64,000 bases of DNA. Origin: Deltaproteobacteria bacterium (GTDB lineage: Bacteria > Desulfobacterota > Desulfobacteria > Desulfobacterales > UBA5852). The position numbers were made by a program, and so were the translations under genes. Each line of letters opens with the position of its first letter. Within the stretch, counting starts at the first letter, position 1. This document shows, piece after piece, positions 36,332-47,303 of this stretch. The stretch covers positions 124,001 to 188,000 of the forward strand of contig JAHLLS010000003.1 in assembly GCA_020444045.1 (NCBI GenBank), given 5' to 3'. The notes under the pieces are model-generated. The model did not search any database, was not told the origin of the DNA, and was given only the letters and a program-made list of their open reading frames with translations.

Positions 36332-36667
36332 ATGCCACTGACAAAGGATGAATTCCTCAAAAAAATGAAACAGCAATACGAGGAATTGAATGACCGCTGG
36401 AACATCGAACGCAACAAACTGCAGGACAAGACCCAGGATATTTCTGCCGAGGCACGGCAGAAGCTCGAAAACGAATGGGAGGAGCTTGGCCGTCTGCGGA
36501 AAAACATGAAGGAGAAAATCATCGACCTGGAAGTTGCCGGCGAGAATGCCTGGGACGAATTCAAGGATGGGGCGGAAAACGCCTGGGACGATGTCCGCGA
36601 CGGTACCGAAAAGGCCTGGCAGGCATTCAGCGAAGGGTTCAAGAAGGCAATCTCCCGCTTCAGGTAG
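36332..36667 (+). CDS. small helical coiled-coil protein
   Basis: A 111-aa highly charged helical protein (MPLTKDEFLKKMKQQYEELN). Its C-terminal half has an 11-residue-like repeat: ENAWDEFKDGA, ENAWDDVRDGT, EKAWQAFSEGF. This is the amphipathic pattern of stress-related helical proteins (late-embryogenesis or sll1863-like). GGGAGGGG precedes the ATG. Its TAG stop overlaps the start of a palindromic repeat element. No function can be assigned. Confidence 0.75.
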   Translation: MPLTKDEFLKKMKQQYEELNDRWNIERNKLQDKTQDISAEARQKLENEWEELGRLRKNMKEKIIDLEVAGENAWDEFKDGAENAWDDVRDGTEKAWQAFSEGFKKAISRFR

Positions 36668-36853
36668 AAGTCATTGCAGAAATCTCTTTTGGCCCACTCT
36701 CCGCGTTGCGGCCATGCTGCAAGTCTTCGGCGTAGATAAGTACGCCTGCGGGCAGCCACCATTGAAAAATAAATTAGATGGGAAGTCCCGCCTTGCGGGA
36801 TGTCACGACCGCGCCTTGATAGAGAGCCAAAATCCAATTTCTGCAATGACTTC
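36667..36853. repeat. palindromic repeat element, variable-end family (copy A)
   Basis: A perfect 17-bp inverted repeat, GAAGTCATTGCAGAAAT (36667-36683) and its complement at 36837-36853, bounds 187 bp. Inside is a second palindrome (TCTTCGGCGTA...TACGCCTGCGG) and the segment CGCCTTGATAGAGAGCCAAA. The same general order is seen in the element at 40653-40793. Its first base is the last base of the preceding stop codon TAG. Confidence 0.75.
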
Positions 36854-36908
36854 CAATTATCCCTTTTATATCGGTCGCTAAATAGAAAAACGCCTGCCTT
36901 CCCGGTAG

Positions 36909-36928
36909 GTCCCGGATCAAGTCCGGGA
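36909..36928. repeat. short REP-like palindrome
   Basis: CCCGGATCAAGTCCGGG is an inverted repeat of the widespread REP type; the sequence to about 36985 (ending CGCCGAAATGAC) is probably the degenerate second half. It lies before the peptidase M15 gene. Confidence 0.5.
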
Positions 36929-37025
36929 GGGATTTCCGTCAAACCCCAACGGTTCTTGAAGAGATTTCTGCTTTCGCCGAAATGACAACTTGGGAATGTT
37001 TAATTGCCAGAATAATTCTCACTGG

Positions 37026-37973
37026 ATGAACAAGATGAAACATTTTTTAACGTTAGCCGTCATGATCACTGCCCTGTTGCTGACCGTGGTGCCGGTGGCT
37101 GCAACGGATGCGCCACGGTTTTTCCACAGCGGCGATGGCAAGCTGAGCCTGATCAGCGAAAAAAACGGCCGGGCCTTCGAAGGGGCTTACCGGAACGCTG
37201 CCGGGGATTATGACGAAAGCGCCCTCAGGGCGATTTATCGCGTTTTCGATGCCCCCTATGACGGCGCGTTTCCCAAATTATCGCTCCGCTTGATCGCCTT
37301 TCTCGATTTCCTGGAAGACCGCCTGCGTCCGGGGGCCCGAATGACCATCACCTCCGGCTACCGCAGTCCGGCGTACAACACCGGCGTGCGGAACCGGGGC
37401 GGGTTGGCGGCCAAGGCCAGCCTTCACCAATTTGGTATGGCGGCCGACTTCGTTATGGACGGGGTGCCCTCCGAACGGGTATGGGACACGGTCAAGTCGC
37501 TTGGCTTCGGAGGCGCGGGCTACTACCACGGCCGGACGGTCCATGTGGATGTGGGGCCGGCCCGTTCCTGGGATGAAAAAACCTCGGGGGTCGGCACGGA
37601 CATTTCGGATGACAACAAGCTGATCGGTTTGGTGACCGATTTCGATGTCTACCGGCCGGGGGAGACAATGACCCTGCAGTTTATCCGCATGACGGCCTTT
37701 CCCATCGGCGTGATGCCATTCTTCACCTTGGGTCGCAAAATGAATGATGGGGCAGTTGCCGAGGCGATCACCTTCGCGCCAACCTTTGCTGAAAAAAAGG
37801 AAGGGGATTGCCCCCAATTTGACGATATCGACCAGATGGCTGCCATCCAGTGGCAACTGCCGACTGATCTGTCGCCGGGACAATATGAAATCCACGCCCG
37901 CTTCTGCGGCCGCGCTTGGGAATCCATGCCGTTGGAAGTCGCCACGCCGGGGTTCGAGGTGGCGGCGCCCTGA
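37026..37973 (+). CDS. exported peptidase M15-type protein (DUF882/YcbK-like) with C-terminal domain
   Basis: A 315-aa exported protein. Signal peptide at residues 4-27 (FLTLAVMITALLLTVVPVAA). The peptidase domain has MTITSGYRSPAYNTGV, SLHQFGMAADFVMDG (S-x-H-x4-A-x-D zinc site) and TVHVDVG, the pattern of zinc D,D- or L,D-carboxypeptidases acting on peptidoglycan. The last 100 residues form a beta-rich domain (VYRPGETMTLQFIR, YEIHARFCGR). Start is uncertain: 37026 or 37035; neither has a strong ribosome binding site. Confidence 0.83.
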   Translation: MNKMKHFLTLAVMITALLLTVVPVAATDAPRFFHSGDGKLSLISEKNGRAFEGAYRNAAGDYDESALRAIYRVFDAPYDGAFPKLSLRLIAFLDFLEDRLRPGARMTITSGYRSPAYNTGVRNRGGLAAKASLHQFGMAADFVMDGVPSERVWDTVKSLGFGGAGYYHGRTVHVDVGPARSWDEKTSGVGTDISDDNKLIGLVTDFDVYRPGETMTLQFIRMTAFPIGVMPFFTLGRKMNDGAVAEAITFAPTFAEKKEGDCPQFDDIDQMAAIQWQLPTDLSPGQYEIHARFCGRAWESMPLEVATPGFEVAAP

Positions 37974-38049
37974 AGACACAAGATCGTCTTGCCAAACCAA
38001 TTCACACCGACCGTATTTGAGAACCCATCTTTAGCCAGGATAGAAACCC

Positions 38050-38208
38050 ATGACGATTACGTTTAAACCCATCGGCTACGTTCGCAACCCGCACCAGGAG
38101 GTACCTCGCCACTGGAGCGTGTCGGATCTGGAAGGGGCGTTGGACATGTTCGACGGCACGCCGATTCTCGATATCAAACCCCATTCCGAAGACAACGCAT
38201 CCTGTTAA
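38050..38208 (+). pseudogene. trmO (tsaA-like) relic with internal deletion
   Basis: A 52-aa reading from ATG 38050 to TAA 38208. It opens ITFKPIGYVRNPH and VPRHWSVSDLEG, like the start of TrmO (tRNA t6A37 methyltransferase, VirR/TsaA fold), and then jumps to LDMFDGTPILDIKPH, the conserved TrmO C-terminal motif. About 90 central residues, including the active-site RPNPIG region, are missing. The deletion is in frame, so a short peptide could still be made but would not be an enzyme. Confidence 0.75.
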
Positions 38209-38310
38209 AGGATTTAGGCGCGGAACCGCGGGTTTCCACCGGCGATGGTCGCAGTCGCGTTTCTATCTGGGGGAAAAAGCGTTTCTCGCGGGCGGCTAGG
38301 GTCAATAGCT

Positions 38311-38610
38311 TCAGAAAACGAGATCAAGGGCAAAAACCAGGAACAACAGCACCACCGCAAAGATCACCAGGCGGAAATTCAGCTCTTTTTCCGGGAGGGC
38401 CGGGCCGTGGCGCGCGTTCTTTTTGAGATCCCGTTCAATATCGTCGGGATCGAGGGATAGGGATCCTATGATCGTAAGCATCAGGGTGTCGGCATCTCGC
38501 GCGGTTTCTTCGATATCGTTTTGGGCCGTCACCGTTTCTGCTCCGGGCGCTTGGGAATGATGGGCGGTCCGGATGGTGTTGCTTTTTCCTCCGGATAGCG
38601 GCGTGTCCAT
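38311..38610 (-). CDS. tail-anchored small membrane protein
   Basis: A 99-aa protein (start 38610, GGAGGAGG 6 nt upstream) with a charged N-terminal region, an acidic helix (DIEETARDADTLMLTIIGSL, SLDPDDIERDLKKNA) and a C-terminal hydrophobic segment (LVIFAVVLLFLVFALDLVF). This layout suggests a tail-anchored inner-membrane protein. No family recognised. Confidence 0.68.
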   Translation of the reverse strand: MDTPLSGGKSNTIRTAHHSQAPGAETVTAQNDIEETARDADTLMLTIIGSLSLDPDDIERDLKKNARHGPALPEKELNFRLVIFAVVLLFLVFALDLVF

Positions 38611-39029
38611 GGGCATCCTCCTCCGGGCCGGCCGTCCCCCTCGGATTTGCGTCACGCATTTGCCGGGGCCTCGGTCGGTGGATTGATGAAGGTTTGGCGT
38701 GCCTGCAGGACGGGAAACCATGCGCGGTGAGTGCGGGACGTGGTGGTCGGATTAAATACAGCCTGCACGGTCGAAGCCTAATCGGGTAATTCGGTCGAAA
38801 ACCCTGCAGAATAATTATAGTCTTCTCTTTTCAAGGACGTCAAGGCGTCAGCGAAACAGGGGCGGGGGATTCTCAGGATGCTGCAAGGCCGCTCGATTTC
38901 CTTGATTCCAGGTGGAGGTCCACGCCTCGGCGGGTTACTTGACCCAAAGGCTACGGCGGCATCAAAAGCGGATGATGGGGAAAGATTAGCAGCTCCCAAA
39001 GCGCGTTCACAACGCGTCAACCTTGTGAA
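38611..39029. other. intergenic, nothing recognised
   Basis: About 420 nt between divergent genes. I see no gene, strong hairpin or clear promoter; it must hold promoters for both sides. Confidence 0.5.
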
Positions 39030-39701
39030 ATGGACAATCCTATGTATTTTTCTGAAGACCAGACCCAACGATTGGACGCACGCATCCGTTTGCTGGAAAA
39101 AAATACCGGTATCGAACTGGTGACGGTGGTAGTGGGCAAATGCGACCATTATCCCGAGATCCCCTGGAAAGCCTTTGCCCTGGGTGTGTCCTTTGGCGCC
39201 CTCGTGATCGTGGTCCAGGGCATGCTGAGGCCCGACTGGCTTTCTGCTTATAGTGCGTTGATCCATACCCTGCTGGTTCTGGGGGCGGGAACGGTGATGG
39301 CGTTGCTGACGGTGTTCTGGCCCGCTTGGGCCCGGTGCTTCCTGGATAGGACCCGTGCCGAGGCTGAAATTCGGCAATACGCGCAATCGGTCTTTCTTGA
39401 ACATGAGATTTTCAAGGTACCGGCGCGTACCGGCATGCTGCTGCTGGTCGGCCTTTTTGAGCGCCGGGTGGTGATCCTGCCGGACAGCGGCGTTGGTCGC
39501 CGGCTGTCTCCCGAGGCGCTTCGGCTCGTCATTGCGGCCATGCAAGGCGATTTAAAGCGAGGGAACCGTTTGCAAGCGCTTACCAATGGGGTGTCCGTAC
39601 TGGAGGAGCAGCTGAAGGCGGCCGGATTTTCACCCGCTATTGAGGACTCTGACAGGATCCCGGAAGCATTGCTCCAGCAGAAGGGAGACGCCGATGCATA
39701 A
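39030..39701 (+). CDS. membrane protein with TPM-like N-terminal region
   Basis: A 223-aa protein. The first 45 residues (EDQTQRLDARIRLLEKNTGI, ELVTVVVGKCDHYPE) and the C-terminal half (VFLEHEIFKVPARTGMLLLV, FERRVVILPDSGV) together resemble a TPM domain interrupted by two membrane helices (about 50-110). Its 3' end overlaps the next gene, a canonical TPM protein, by 8 nt. Pairs of this kind often accompany LemA in other bacteria, but lemA is not in the window. Confidence 0.78.
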   Translation: MDNPMYFSEDQTQRLDARIRLLEKNTGIELVTVVVGKCDHYPEIPWKAFALGVSFGALVIVVQGMLRPDWLSAYSALIHTLLVLGAGTVMALLTVFWPAWARCFLDRTRAEAEIRQYAQSVFLEHEIFKVPARTGMLLLVGLFERRVVILPDSGVGRRLSPEALRLVIAAMQGDLKRGNRLQALTNGVSVLEEQLKAAGFSPAIEDSDRIPEALLQQKGDADA

Positions 39702-40653
39702 CCGCGGGCTACGGCACTTCGTTTTGGCGATGGTCTTTTTAGGGCTGGCTGTTTCCATTCTTTATGCGGCGGACATTCCCTATCTGCAGGGCCGCGTCAC
39801 TGATGATGCGGAAATCCTCAGCCCGGCAGCTATTGCGCGTATCGGTACCCTGCTGGAAGACCATGAAGCACGCACCACCGACCAGGTGGCCGTGCTCACC
39901 GTTACCACCCTGGACGGCGAGAGCATCGAGGATTTTGCCGTGCGCGTTTTCGAAGCCTGGAAGCTGGGACAACGCGATCAGGACAACGGCGTTCTGGTTC
40001 TGGTGGCTCCCCGGGACCGCCGCATGCGCATCGAGGTGGGCTACGGTCTGGAGGGACGCCTGACCGATCTCGAAGCGGGGCGCATCATCCGCAATATCAT
40101 GACCCCGCGTTTCAAGGCCGGTGATTTCGATGGCGGCATCGAGCAGGGCGTAACGGCGATTGTGGCCCAACTCCAGAGCGGCGATGCCGCGATTCCGGAA
40201 GCGAGCGCACCTGCCGTTGCGAAGTCCAAGGACGCCTTTTTCGAAGGCCCGGATCTTGGTATTATCGAGCGGATCCTGATCGGCTGCTTCATTTTCGGGA
40301 TTATCGGGCTTTTTACCGTGCTGGGGGTGGTGACGCCCGGGGTGGGGTGGTTCCTCTATTTCTTCCTGATCCCTTTCTGGGCCATGTTCCCCATCGTGGT
40401 GGTCGGTACGACCGGGGCTTTTATCCTGCTGGCCATTTATCTGGTCTGTTTTCCGATTGTCAAGGTGATTCTCTCCAGGAGCAAATGGTACGGCAAGGCT
40501 AAAAAGGACCTCAAACAAAAGGGGAAAGCCACTATCGGCGGGTGGACCCTGACATCCGGGGGCCGCTCGTCCGGCAGCAGCTTTTCGGGGGGCGGCGGGT
40601 TTTCAGGCGGGGGCGGCAGTTCCGGCGGCGGGGGAGCCTCCGGCTCCTGGTAG
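39694..40653 (+). CDS. TPM-domain membrane protein (YgcG-like)
   Basis: A 319-aa protein: signal peptide or membrane anchor (HFVLAMVFLGLAVSILYA), TPM domain at about 25-165 (LQGRVTDDAEILSP, DNGVLVLVAPRDRRMRIEVG, GYGLEGRLTD, GGIEQGVTAI), then two membrane helices (about 190-250). The C-terminal tail is Gly/Ser-rich (SSFSGGGGFSGGGGSSGGG). That is the standard YgcG plan. GGGAGACGCCG precedes the ATG inside the upstream gene. The TAG stop overlaps a palindromic repeat. Confidence 0.88.
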   Translation: MHNRGLRHFVLAMVFLGLAVSILYAADIPYLQGRVTDDAEILSPAAIARIGTLLEDHEARTTDQVAVLTVTTLDGESIEDFAVRVFEAWKLGQRDQDNGVLVLVAPRDRRMRIEVGYGLEGRLTDLEAGRIIRNIMTPRFKAGDFDGGIEQGVTAIVAQLQSGDAAIPEASAPAVAKSKDAFFEGPDLGIIERILIGCFIFGIIGLFTVLGVVTPGVGWFLYFFLIPFWAMFPIVVVGTTGAFILLAIYLVCFPIVKVILSRSKWYGKAKKDLKQKGKATIGGWTLTSGGRSSGSSFSGGGGFSGGGGSSGGGGASGSW

Positions 40654-40793
40654 AAGTGTTTCAAAAAAGTCTTTTGATGCCACCTCTGCGTTGGATGCGG
40701 ATTTCAAATCCTCGAAATACCGGTGTATTCCTCCGGTTTGAAATCTGCCTCCGCCTTGATCTGAAATCAAAATCCAGTTTTTGAAATCACTTC
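40653..40793. repeat. palindromic repeat element, variable-end family (copy B)
   Basis: Terminal repeats GAAGTGTTTCAAAAA (40653-40667) and TTTTTGAAATCACTTC (40778-40793) pair with a one-base bulge. The core GTATTCCTCCGGTTTGAAAT...GCCTTGATCTGAAAT is closely similar to the element at 5089-5174 read on the minus strand. The 3' part (CGCCTTGAT...AAAATCCA...ACTTC) matches the element at 36667-36853. As in that copy, its first base completes the TAG stop of the gene before it. Confidence 0.75.
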
Positions 40794-40854
40794 TATGGCC
40801 TTGATCAGCGCTCATTTTCATAGGAAACTTGAGAAATGCCCAACAGGAGTTTTA

Positions 40855-41820
40855 ATGCTGGACGAATCGACCATTGCCAAGTTTGAACACCAGGCCGCGA
40901 TGCTGGCCAACCGGGTGAAGAAGCGGTTCAAGCATCTTTACAAGCGGTTTGCCCGCCAGAATATCGATGTTTTCCGCCTATACGACGGGGACATTCCGGA
41001 AATCCGGGCTGCGGTGGACTGGTATGCCGGGCATCTGGTGATCGCCGAATACATGCGCCGGCAGTCGGTCCCGGAGTGGCTGCCCATGATGGGGGCGGCT
41101 GTCGCAGGGGCGTTGGGCGTGCCCCCGGACAAGGTCCATCTGAAAGCACGATGGGCCGGAAAGCAGGAGGGGAAACGCTACGAGCGATTGGCCCGCACCG
41201 ACCAGCGACTGGCGGTGAAGGAGGGCGATCTCAGGTTTTACGTGAACCTCAGCGATTACGTGGATACCGGTCTCTTCGCGGATCACCGCCATACGCGGCA
41301 GATGGTGCGCGAAATGTCGGCGGGAAAAGATTTCCTGAATCTCTATTGCTACACCGGTTCCTTTTCCTGTTATGCCGCCAGGGGGGGCGCCCGCAGCACG
41401 GTATCCGTGGATCGATCTCAAACGGCCATCGACTGGGCACGCGAAAACATGATCCTCAACGGTATCCCGGAAGACGGCAACACGATGGTCCAGTCCGGCA
41501 CCTTGACCTATCTCACGAGAGCCCATCAGGCGGGGCAAGCCTTCGACCTGGCGGTCGTGGACCCGCCGTCTTACTCCAGCGCCCGGTCGGGCAACCGCGA
41601 TTTCGACATCGCCCGGGATCACCCCCGACTCTTAGCGTCGGTCATCAGGGTGATGCGCCCGGGCGCCGTCCTCTTTTTCTCCACCAACCACCAGAATTTT
41701 GATTTTCTCGCGGAGGGGTTGGATATCGCCGATGCGGAAGAGATCACCACACAGACCATCCCGGAAGATTACCACAGCAAGAAGAAAACCATCCATCGCT
41801 GCTGGAAAATAGCGGTCTGA
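40855..41820 (+). CDS. RlmK-like class I rRNA methyltransferase
   Basis: A 321-aa SAM-dependent methyltransferase resembling the RlmK half of RlmKL (23S rRNA m7G2069 methylase): FYVNLSDYVDTGLFADHR, FLNLYCYTGSFSCYAARGGA (SAM motif region), DRSQTAIDWARENMILNGI and catalytic-site DLAVVDPPSYSSAR. Gene length fits a stand-alone RlmK. AGGAG is 7 nt before the ATG at 40855. Exact target base is inferred. Confidence 0.85.
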   Translation: MLDESTIAKFEHQAAMLANRVKKRFKHLYKRFARQNIDVFRLYDGDIPEIRAAVDWYAGHLVIAEYMRRQSVPEWLPMMGAAVAGALGVPPDKVHLKARWAGKQEGKRYERLARTDQRLAVKEGDLRFYVNLSDYVDTGLFADHRHTRQMVREMSAGKDFLNLYCYTGSFSCYAARGGARSTVSVDRSQTAIDWARENMILNGIPEDGNTMVQSGTLTYLTRAHQAGQAFDLAVVDPPSYSSARSGNRDFDIARDHPRLLASVIRVMRPGAVLFFSTNHQNFDFLAEGLDIADAEEITTQTIPEDYHSKKKTIHRCWKIAV

Positions 41821-41908
41821 CGGGGATATTTTAGGCCGTTATGACGTTCAGAGCTTCTGTCTGCTCTATTCTCGGATTCTTTTAAAGCCTGATCGATCGT
41901 CTTTTCCC

Positions 41909-43042
41909 TTAATTGGCCGTTTGATCGGCATCCACCAAGGCCAGCTTGACTTCCTGCCGCAATTCACCCTGACAGCGTGAGGACAACGACCGGAGCGCTT
42001 CCACCGCGGTGTTGCCGCCGATGCGGCCCAGCGCCCAGACCGCCATGGCCTTTACGCGATGGTCATCGTTGCTTTCAAACGCCTGGATCAGATCGGCCAC
42101 GTAGCGTGGGTCGCGGGTATTGCCCATGGCCCGGGCAACATTCATTTTCCAGCGCCAGAGATCATCCGTTGCCATGTAGAACATGTGCGGCCAGACTTGG
42201 TTTTCGAAATAGACCGTATCCATGGCCAGTAATTTGGAAAGATCGAAATCAGGGGTTTTTTCGACGACCTTGGGATTTAACGGGAGATCGGCGGCCAGCC
42301 AGGCCGCATTGCGCGGGCAGACGTTTTGGCAGCGGTCGCAGCCGTAAATGTAAAGGCCCATCGGCTCCCGCAGTTCACGCGGGGTCAGGCCGTCGCCGAA
42401 ATAGGTCAGAAAGGAGATGCAACGGCGCGGGTCGATGGTGCCGTCGCCTTTCAGGGCGCGGGTCGGACAGGCGGCGATGCAGGTGTTGCGGCACCAGTCC
42501 GGGCAGCCCATCTCGATGGTGGGGGCATCCGGAGTGAACGGCTGGTCGACGACTACCGCGATGGGAAGCACCCAGGAGCTCTGGCGGGCGACCTTGTTGG
42601 AATAAAAAAGACAATTCTTGCCGAACGTTCCCATGCCGGCGCGGGCGGCGGCAACGCGGTGCGGCAGATTGAAGGGCACCTTGGAGTCGATTCCATTGTC
42701 GCGCAGATAACCGCGAAAGGCCTTGATGCGTTGGGCCAGACCGTCCCGGGTGATCCGGTCGTCATCCAGGTAGCAGCGCCCGAAATGGCCCTCCATCTGC
42801 CGGGGATAGGCGTTGCGGAAATAAACTTCCATCAGGACGATGACCGATTGCGCTTCGGGCATGATGGCCCTGGGGTCGGTGCCTTTCATCAAGTCCAGTC
42901 CGACCTGTTCCGCCCAGCCGTATTCCTCCTGCCGACCGGTCAGGAATTCACGGTGGGATTCGAAGGGCTCGGCCGTCGTAAACCCCACGTCCTCAAAACC
43001 ATTGGCCTGGGCGACCCGTATGACATCGTTTCGCGATAACAT
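41909..43042 (-). CDS. QueG-like epoxyqueuosine reductase family protein with HEAT tail
   Basis: A 377-aa Fe-S protein. Two 4Fe-4S motifs (CPDWCRNTCIAACP and CDRCQNVCP) lie at about residues 205-275 after a COG1600-type B12-binding-like domain (RVAAARAGMGTFGKNCLFYS). The C-terminal part has HEAT-like helices (WRWKMNVARAMGNTRDPRY, HRVKAMAVWALGRIGG). QueG uses cobalamin to reduce epoxyqueuosine in tRNA; members of this wider family with other roles exist in anaerobes, so the assignment is partial. AGGAG precedes the ATG at 43042. Confidence 0.78.
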   Translation of the reverse strand: MLSRNDVIRVAQANGFEDVGFTTAEPFESHREFLTGRQEEYGWAEQVGLDLMKGTDPRAIMPEAQSVIVLMEVYFRNAYPRQMEGHFGRCYLDDDRITRDGLAQRIKAFRGYLRDNGIDSKVPFNLPHRVAAARAGMGTFGKNCLFYSNKVARQSSWVLPIAVVVDQPFTPDAPTIEMGCPDWCRNTCIAACPTRALKGDGTIDPRRCISFLTYFGDGLTPRELREPMGLYIYGCDRCQNVCPRNAAWLAADLPLNPKVVEKTPDFDLSKLLAMDTVYFENQVWPHMFYMATDDLWRWKMNVARAMGNTRDPRYVADLIQAFESNDDHRVKAMAVWALGRIGGNTAVEALRSLSSRCQGELRQEVKLALVDADQTAN

Positions 43043-43412
43043 GTCACTCCTATTTCTTGGGATTAGCGGGGGATACGCGACAAAATAGCGCATTCCACCG
43101 ACTTCGTTGAATCGTGTTTCGTTTACACCATATCGGATTCGGCGGGTGTTCTCAATGGATTATAAAAAGTTCGGGTGGGGTTTTTGTTTCCGGACAACGG
43201 CGGGTCGTCAACGGAAGGATTCGCACCGACATGGCGGAATGACAGGACGGTAGGATGGCTTCAGGGGCGGGACCGCAGGGATCCTCTCGCAACGTCATCA
43301 GCTTTGGCTGCCGATCCCATGGCGATTCCGGTCAGGACCTTCTTCGCCCCGGGGTCGGCATCTTGACGGCGTGCGCGGCGCAATAGGCCTGAAAAAGAGA
43401 CGGCGGAATATG
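43043..43412. other. intergenic, nothing recognised
   Basis: About 370 nt between two minus-strand genes with no gene or repeat I can support. It presumably holds the promoter of the QueG-like gene. Confidence 0.45.
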
Positions 43413-43580
43413 TCAGGGTGCCCCTGGTCGCGCCAAATCGAAGGAGAGTTTTTTGGCCTCGTCAGGTGTTGCGACGATCATCGGTTTGCCGCAACAATCC
43501 AGACTGCCCTTGCCGCCTTTCAGAACGGTGACGATGCATCCACATTCCCGGCATTTAAAAACGTCGGCTTTCTCGGTCAT
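43413..43580 (-). CDS. desulforedoxin-like FeCys4 mini-protein
   Basis: A 55-aa protein. It reads [20 protein letters not shown] then [14 protein letters not shown], matching desulforedoxin and the N-terminal domain of desulfoferrodoxin: Cys10-x2-Cys13 plus the adjacent pair Cys29-Cys30 bind one rubredoxin-like iron. AGGAGG stands 7 nt before the ATG at 43580. There is no superoxide-reductase domain, so it probably only carries electrons. An additional Cys15 is not part of the usual set. Confidence 0.85.
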   Translation of the reverse strand: MTEKADVFKCRECGCIVTVLKGGKGSLDCCGKPMIVATPDEAKKLSFDLARPGAP

Positions 43581-43954
43581 GACGGGCCTCCTTTTGGGGT
43601 AGCAGGGTGATGGGCAGGGCTGCCGTCCGTTTGCGGATCGGAAACTGATTGACCCCGCGTCAGATAATGGAAGGTGCGGTTGGATGCGTTCAGGAAATTG
43701 CAGTGCTTGTGGCCCAAAGGCGGTTTAGGGCGTGGTTTGCATGGGGTGGAACGTATCGGACAGTAGCCGCTTTAAATTTTTATAATGAGAACATAATCAT
43801 TACACGGGGGGCTGTCCACTGTGAATGGCACTATTAACATGGCGGGGAAATTGTGAGAGAGACAAAACCCCGTATGACAAACGCGTGACTTTTGGCGGTC
43901 ATTTCATTTCGCCGTCATGTCGCATTGGCGTCGGATGGAACATGGGGCAAACAC
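43581..43954. other. intergenic, nothing recognised
   Basis: About 370 nt, partly AT-rich at 43770-43815. No frame with a ribosome binding site or family motif is seen. It likely contains the promoter of the desulforedoxin-like gene on the minus strand. Confidence 0.45.
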
Positions 43955-44401
43955 TTAGGAGGCGATTTTTCGGGCCGCCCAGGCAATCAGAAGGTAGCGT
44001 GCGGCTTTGCCTGTTGCCACCAGGAGCGTAAAGCGCATCAGGGGGACCTTCAGCAATCCTCCTATCAGGCAGAGAGGATCCCCCACGATCGGGAGCCATG
44101 CCAGGAGCAGGGACCAACTGCCCCAGCGGGCATACCAACTTTCAGCCCGGATGCGGTCGTTATCGCTGATCCGCAGCCAGCGGCGAATGACCCATGCTCC
44201 GCCCCACACGCCGATGGCCCAGGTGGTGATGGCGCCCAGGGTATTGCCGGCCGTAGCAACGGCCACCGCCGACGTTAAATCCAGCGGCTGGGCCACCAGG
44301 GCTGCCAGCAGCCACTCGGATGCGATGGGGAGCACGGTGGCGGCCAGAAAGCTGACACAGAAAAGGGCGGGCAGGCCCCACTCGATGAGAAAGGAATCCA
44401 T
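43955..44401 (-). CDS. YqaA-family membrane protein (DedA-like)
   Basis: A 148-aa protein with about four hydrophobic segments (FLIEWGLPALFCVSFLAATV and SWSLLLAWLPIVGDPLCLIGG). The VGDPLCLIGGLLKVPLMRF region is the conserved core of the YqaA branch of the SNARE-associated/DedA superfamily. Such proteins are thought to act in lipid translocation. Single gene, divergent from the second phosphorylase. Confidence 0.85.
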   Translation of the reverse strand: MDSFLIEWGLPALFCVSFLAATVLPIASEWLLAALVAQPLDLTSAVAVATAGNTLGAITTWAIGVWGGAWVIRRWLRISDNDRIRAESWYARWGSWSLLLAWLPIVGDPLCLIGGLLKVPLMRFTLLVATGKAARYLLIAWAARKIAS

Positions 44402-44566
44402 TTCGAGAGAGCTTCTAAATCGTTCGGTGCCGCGCTGTCAACAAGGTTAACGAATGGTTGTCCCGGGGAAATTCCTTTGGAACCTCCTTGTCTCTTGTCG
44501 GATAATTTGTCATCGTTGGCGGTCTAATCATGGTTTCCGTGAAAGACGACGGACCGGGATTGGGGA

Positions 44567-44594
44567 TTGACCCCAATGGTTACATCGTTATCTT
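44567..44594 (+). promoter_or_regulatory. possible sigma-70 promoter of the second glycogen phosphorylase
   Basis: TTGACC (44567-44572), a 16-nt spacer and TATCTT (44589-44594) lie about 50 nt before the phosphorylase start. Confidence 0.35.
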
Positions 44595-44644
44595 AGAGAA
44601 CACCCCGAAATCCACACCTTAACAATTTTTTAGAGGGAGAACCC

Positions 44645-47176
<2,532 letters not shown>

Positions 47177-47303
47177 TACCCGCGCTTGGATGCCGGGTAA
47201 GCCGTCTGATTACCTGGGGGTGCCTGTCTTGCGAATCCCCGTAAATGCACTATTTTGTCGATAATATTTATCGTTTATCTGAAGAATTGGAGGACGCCCC
47301 GAT

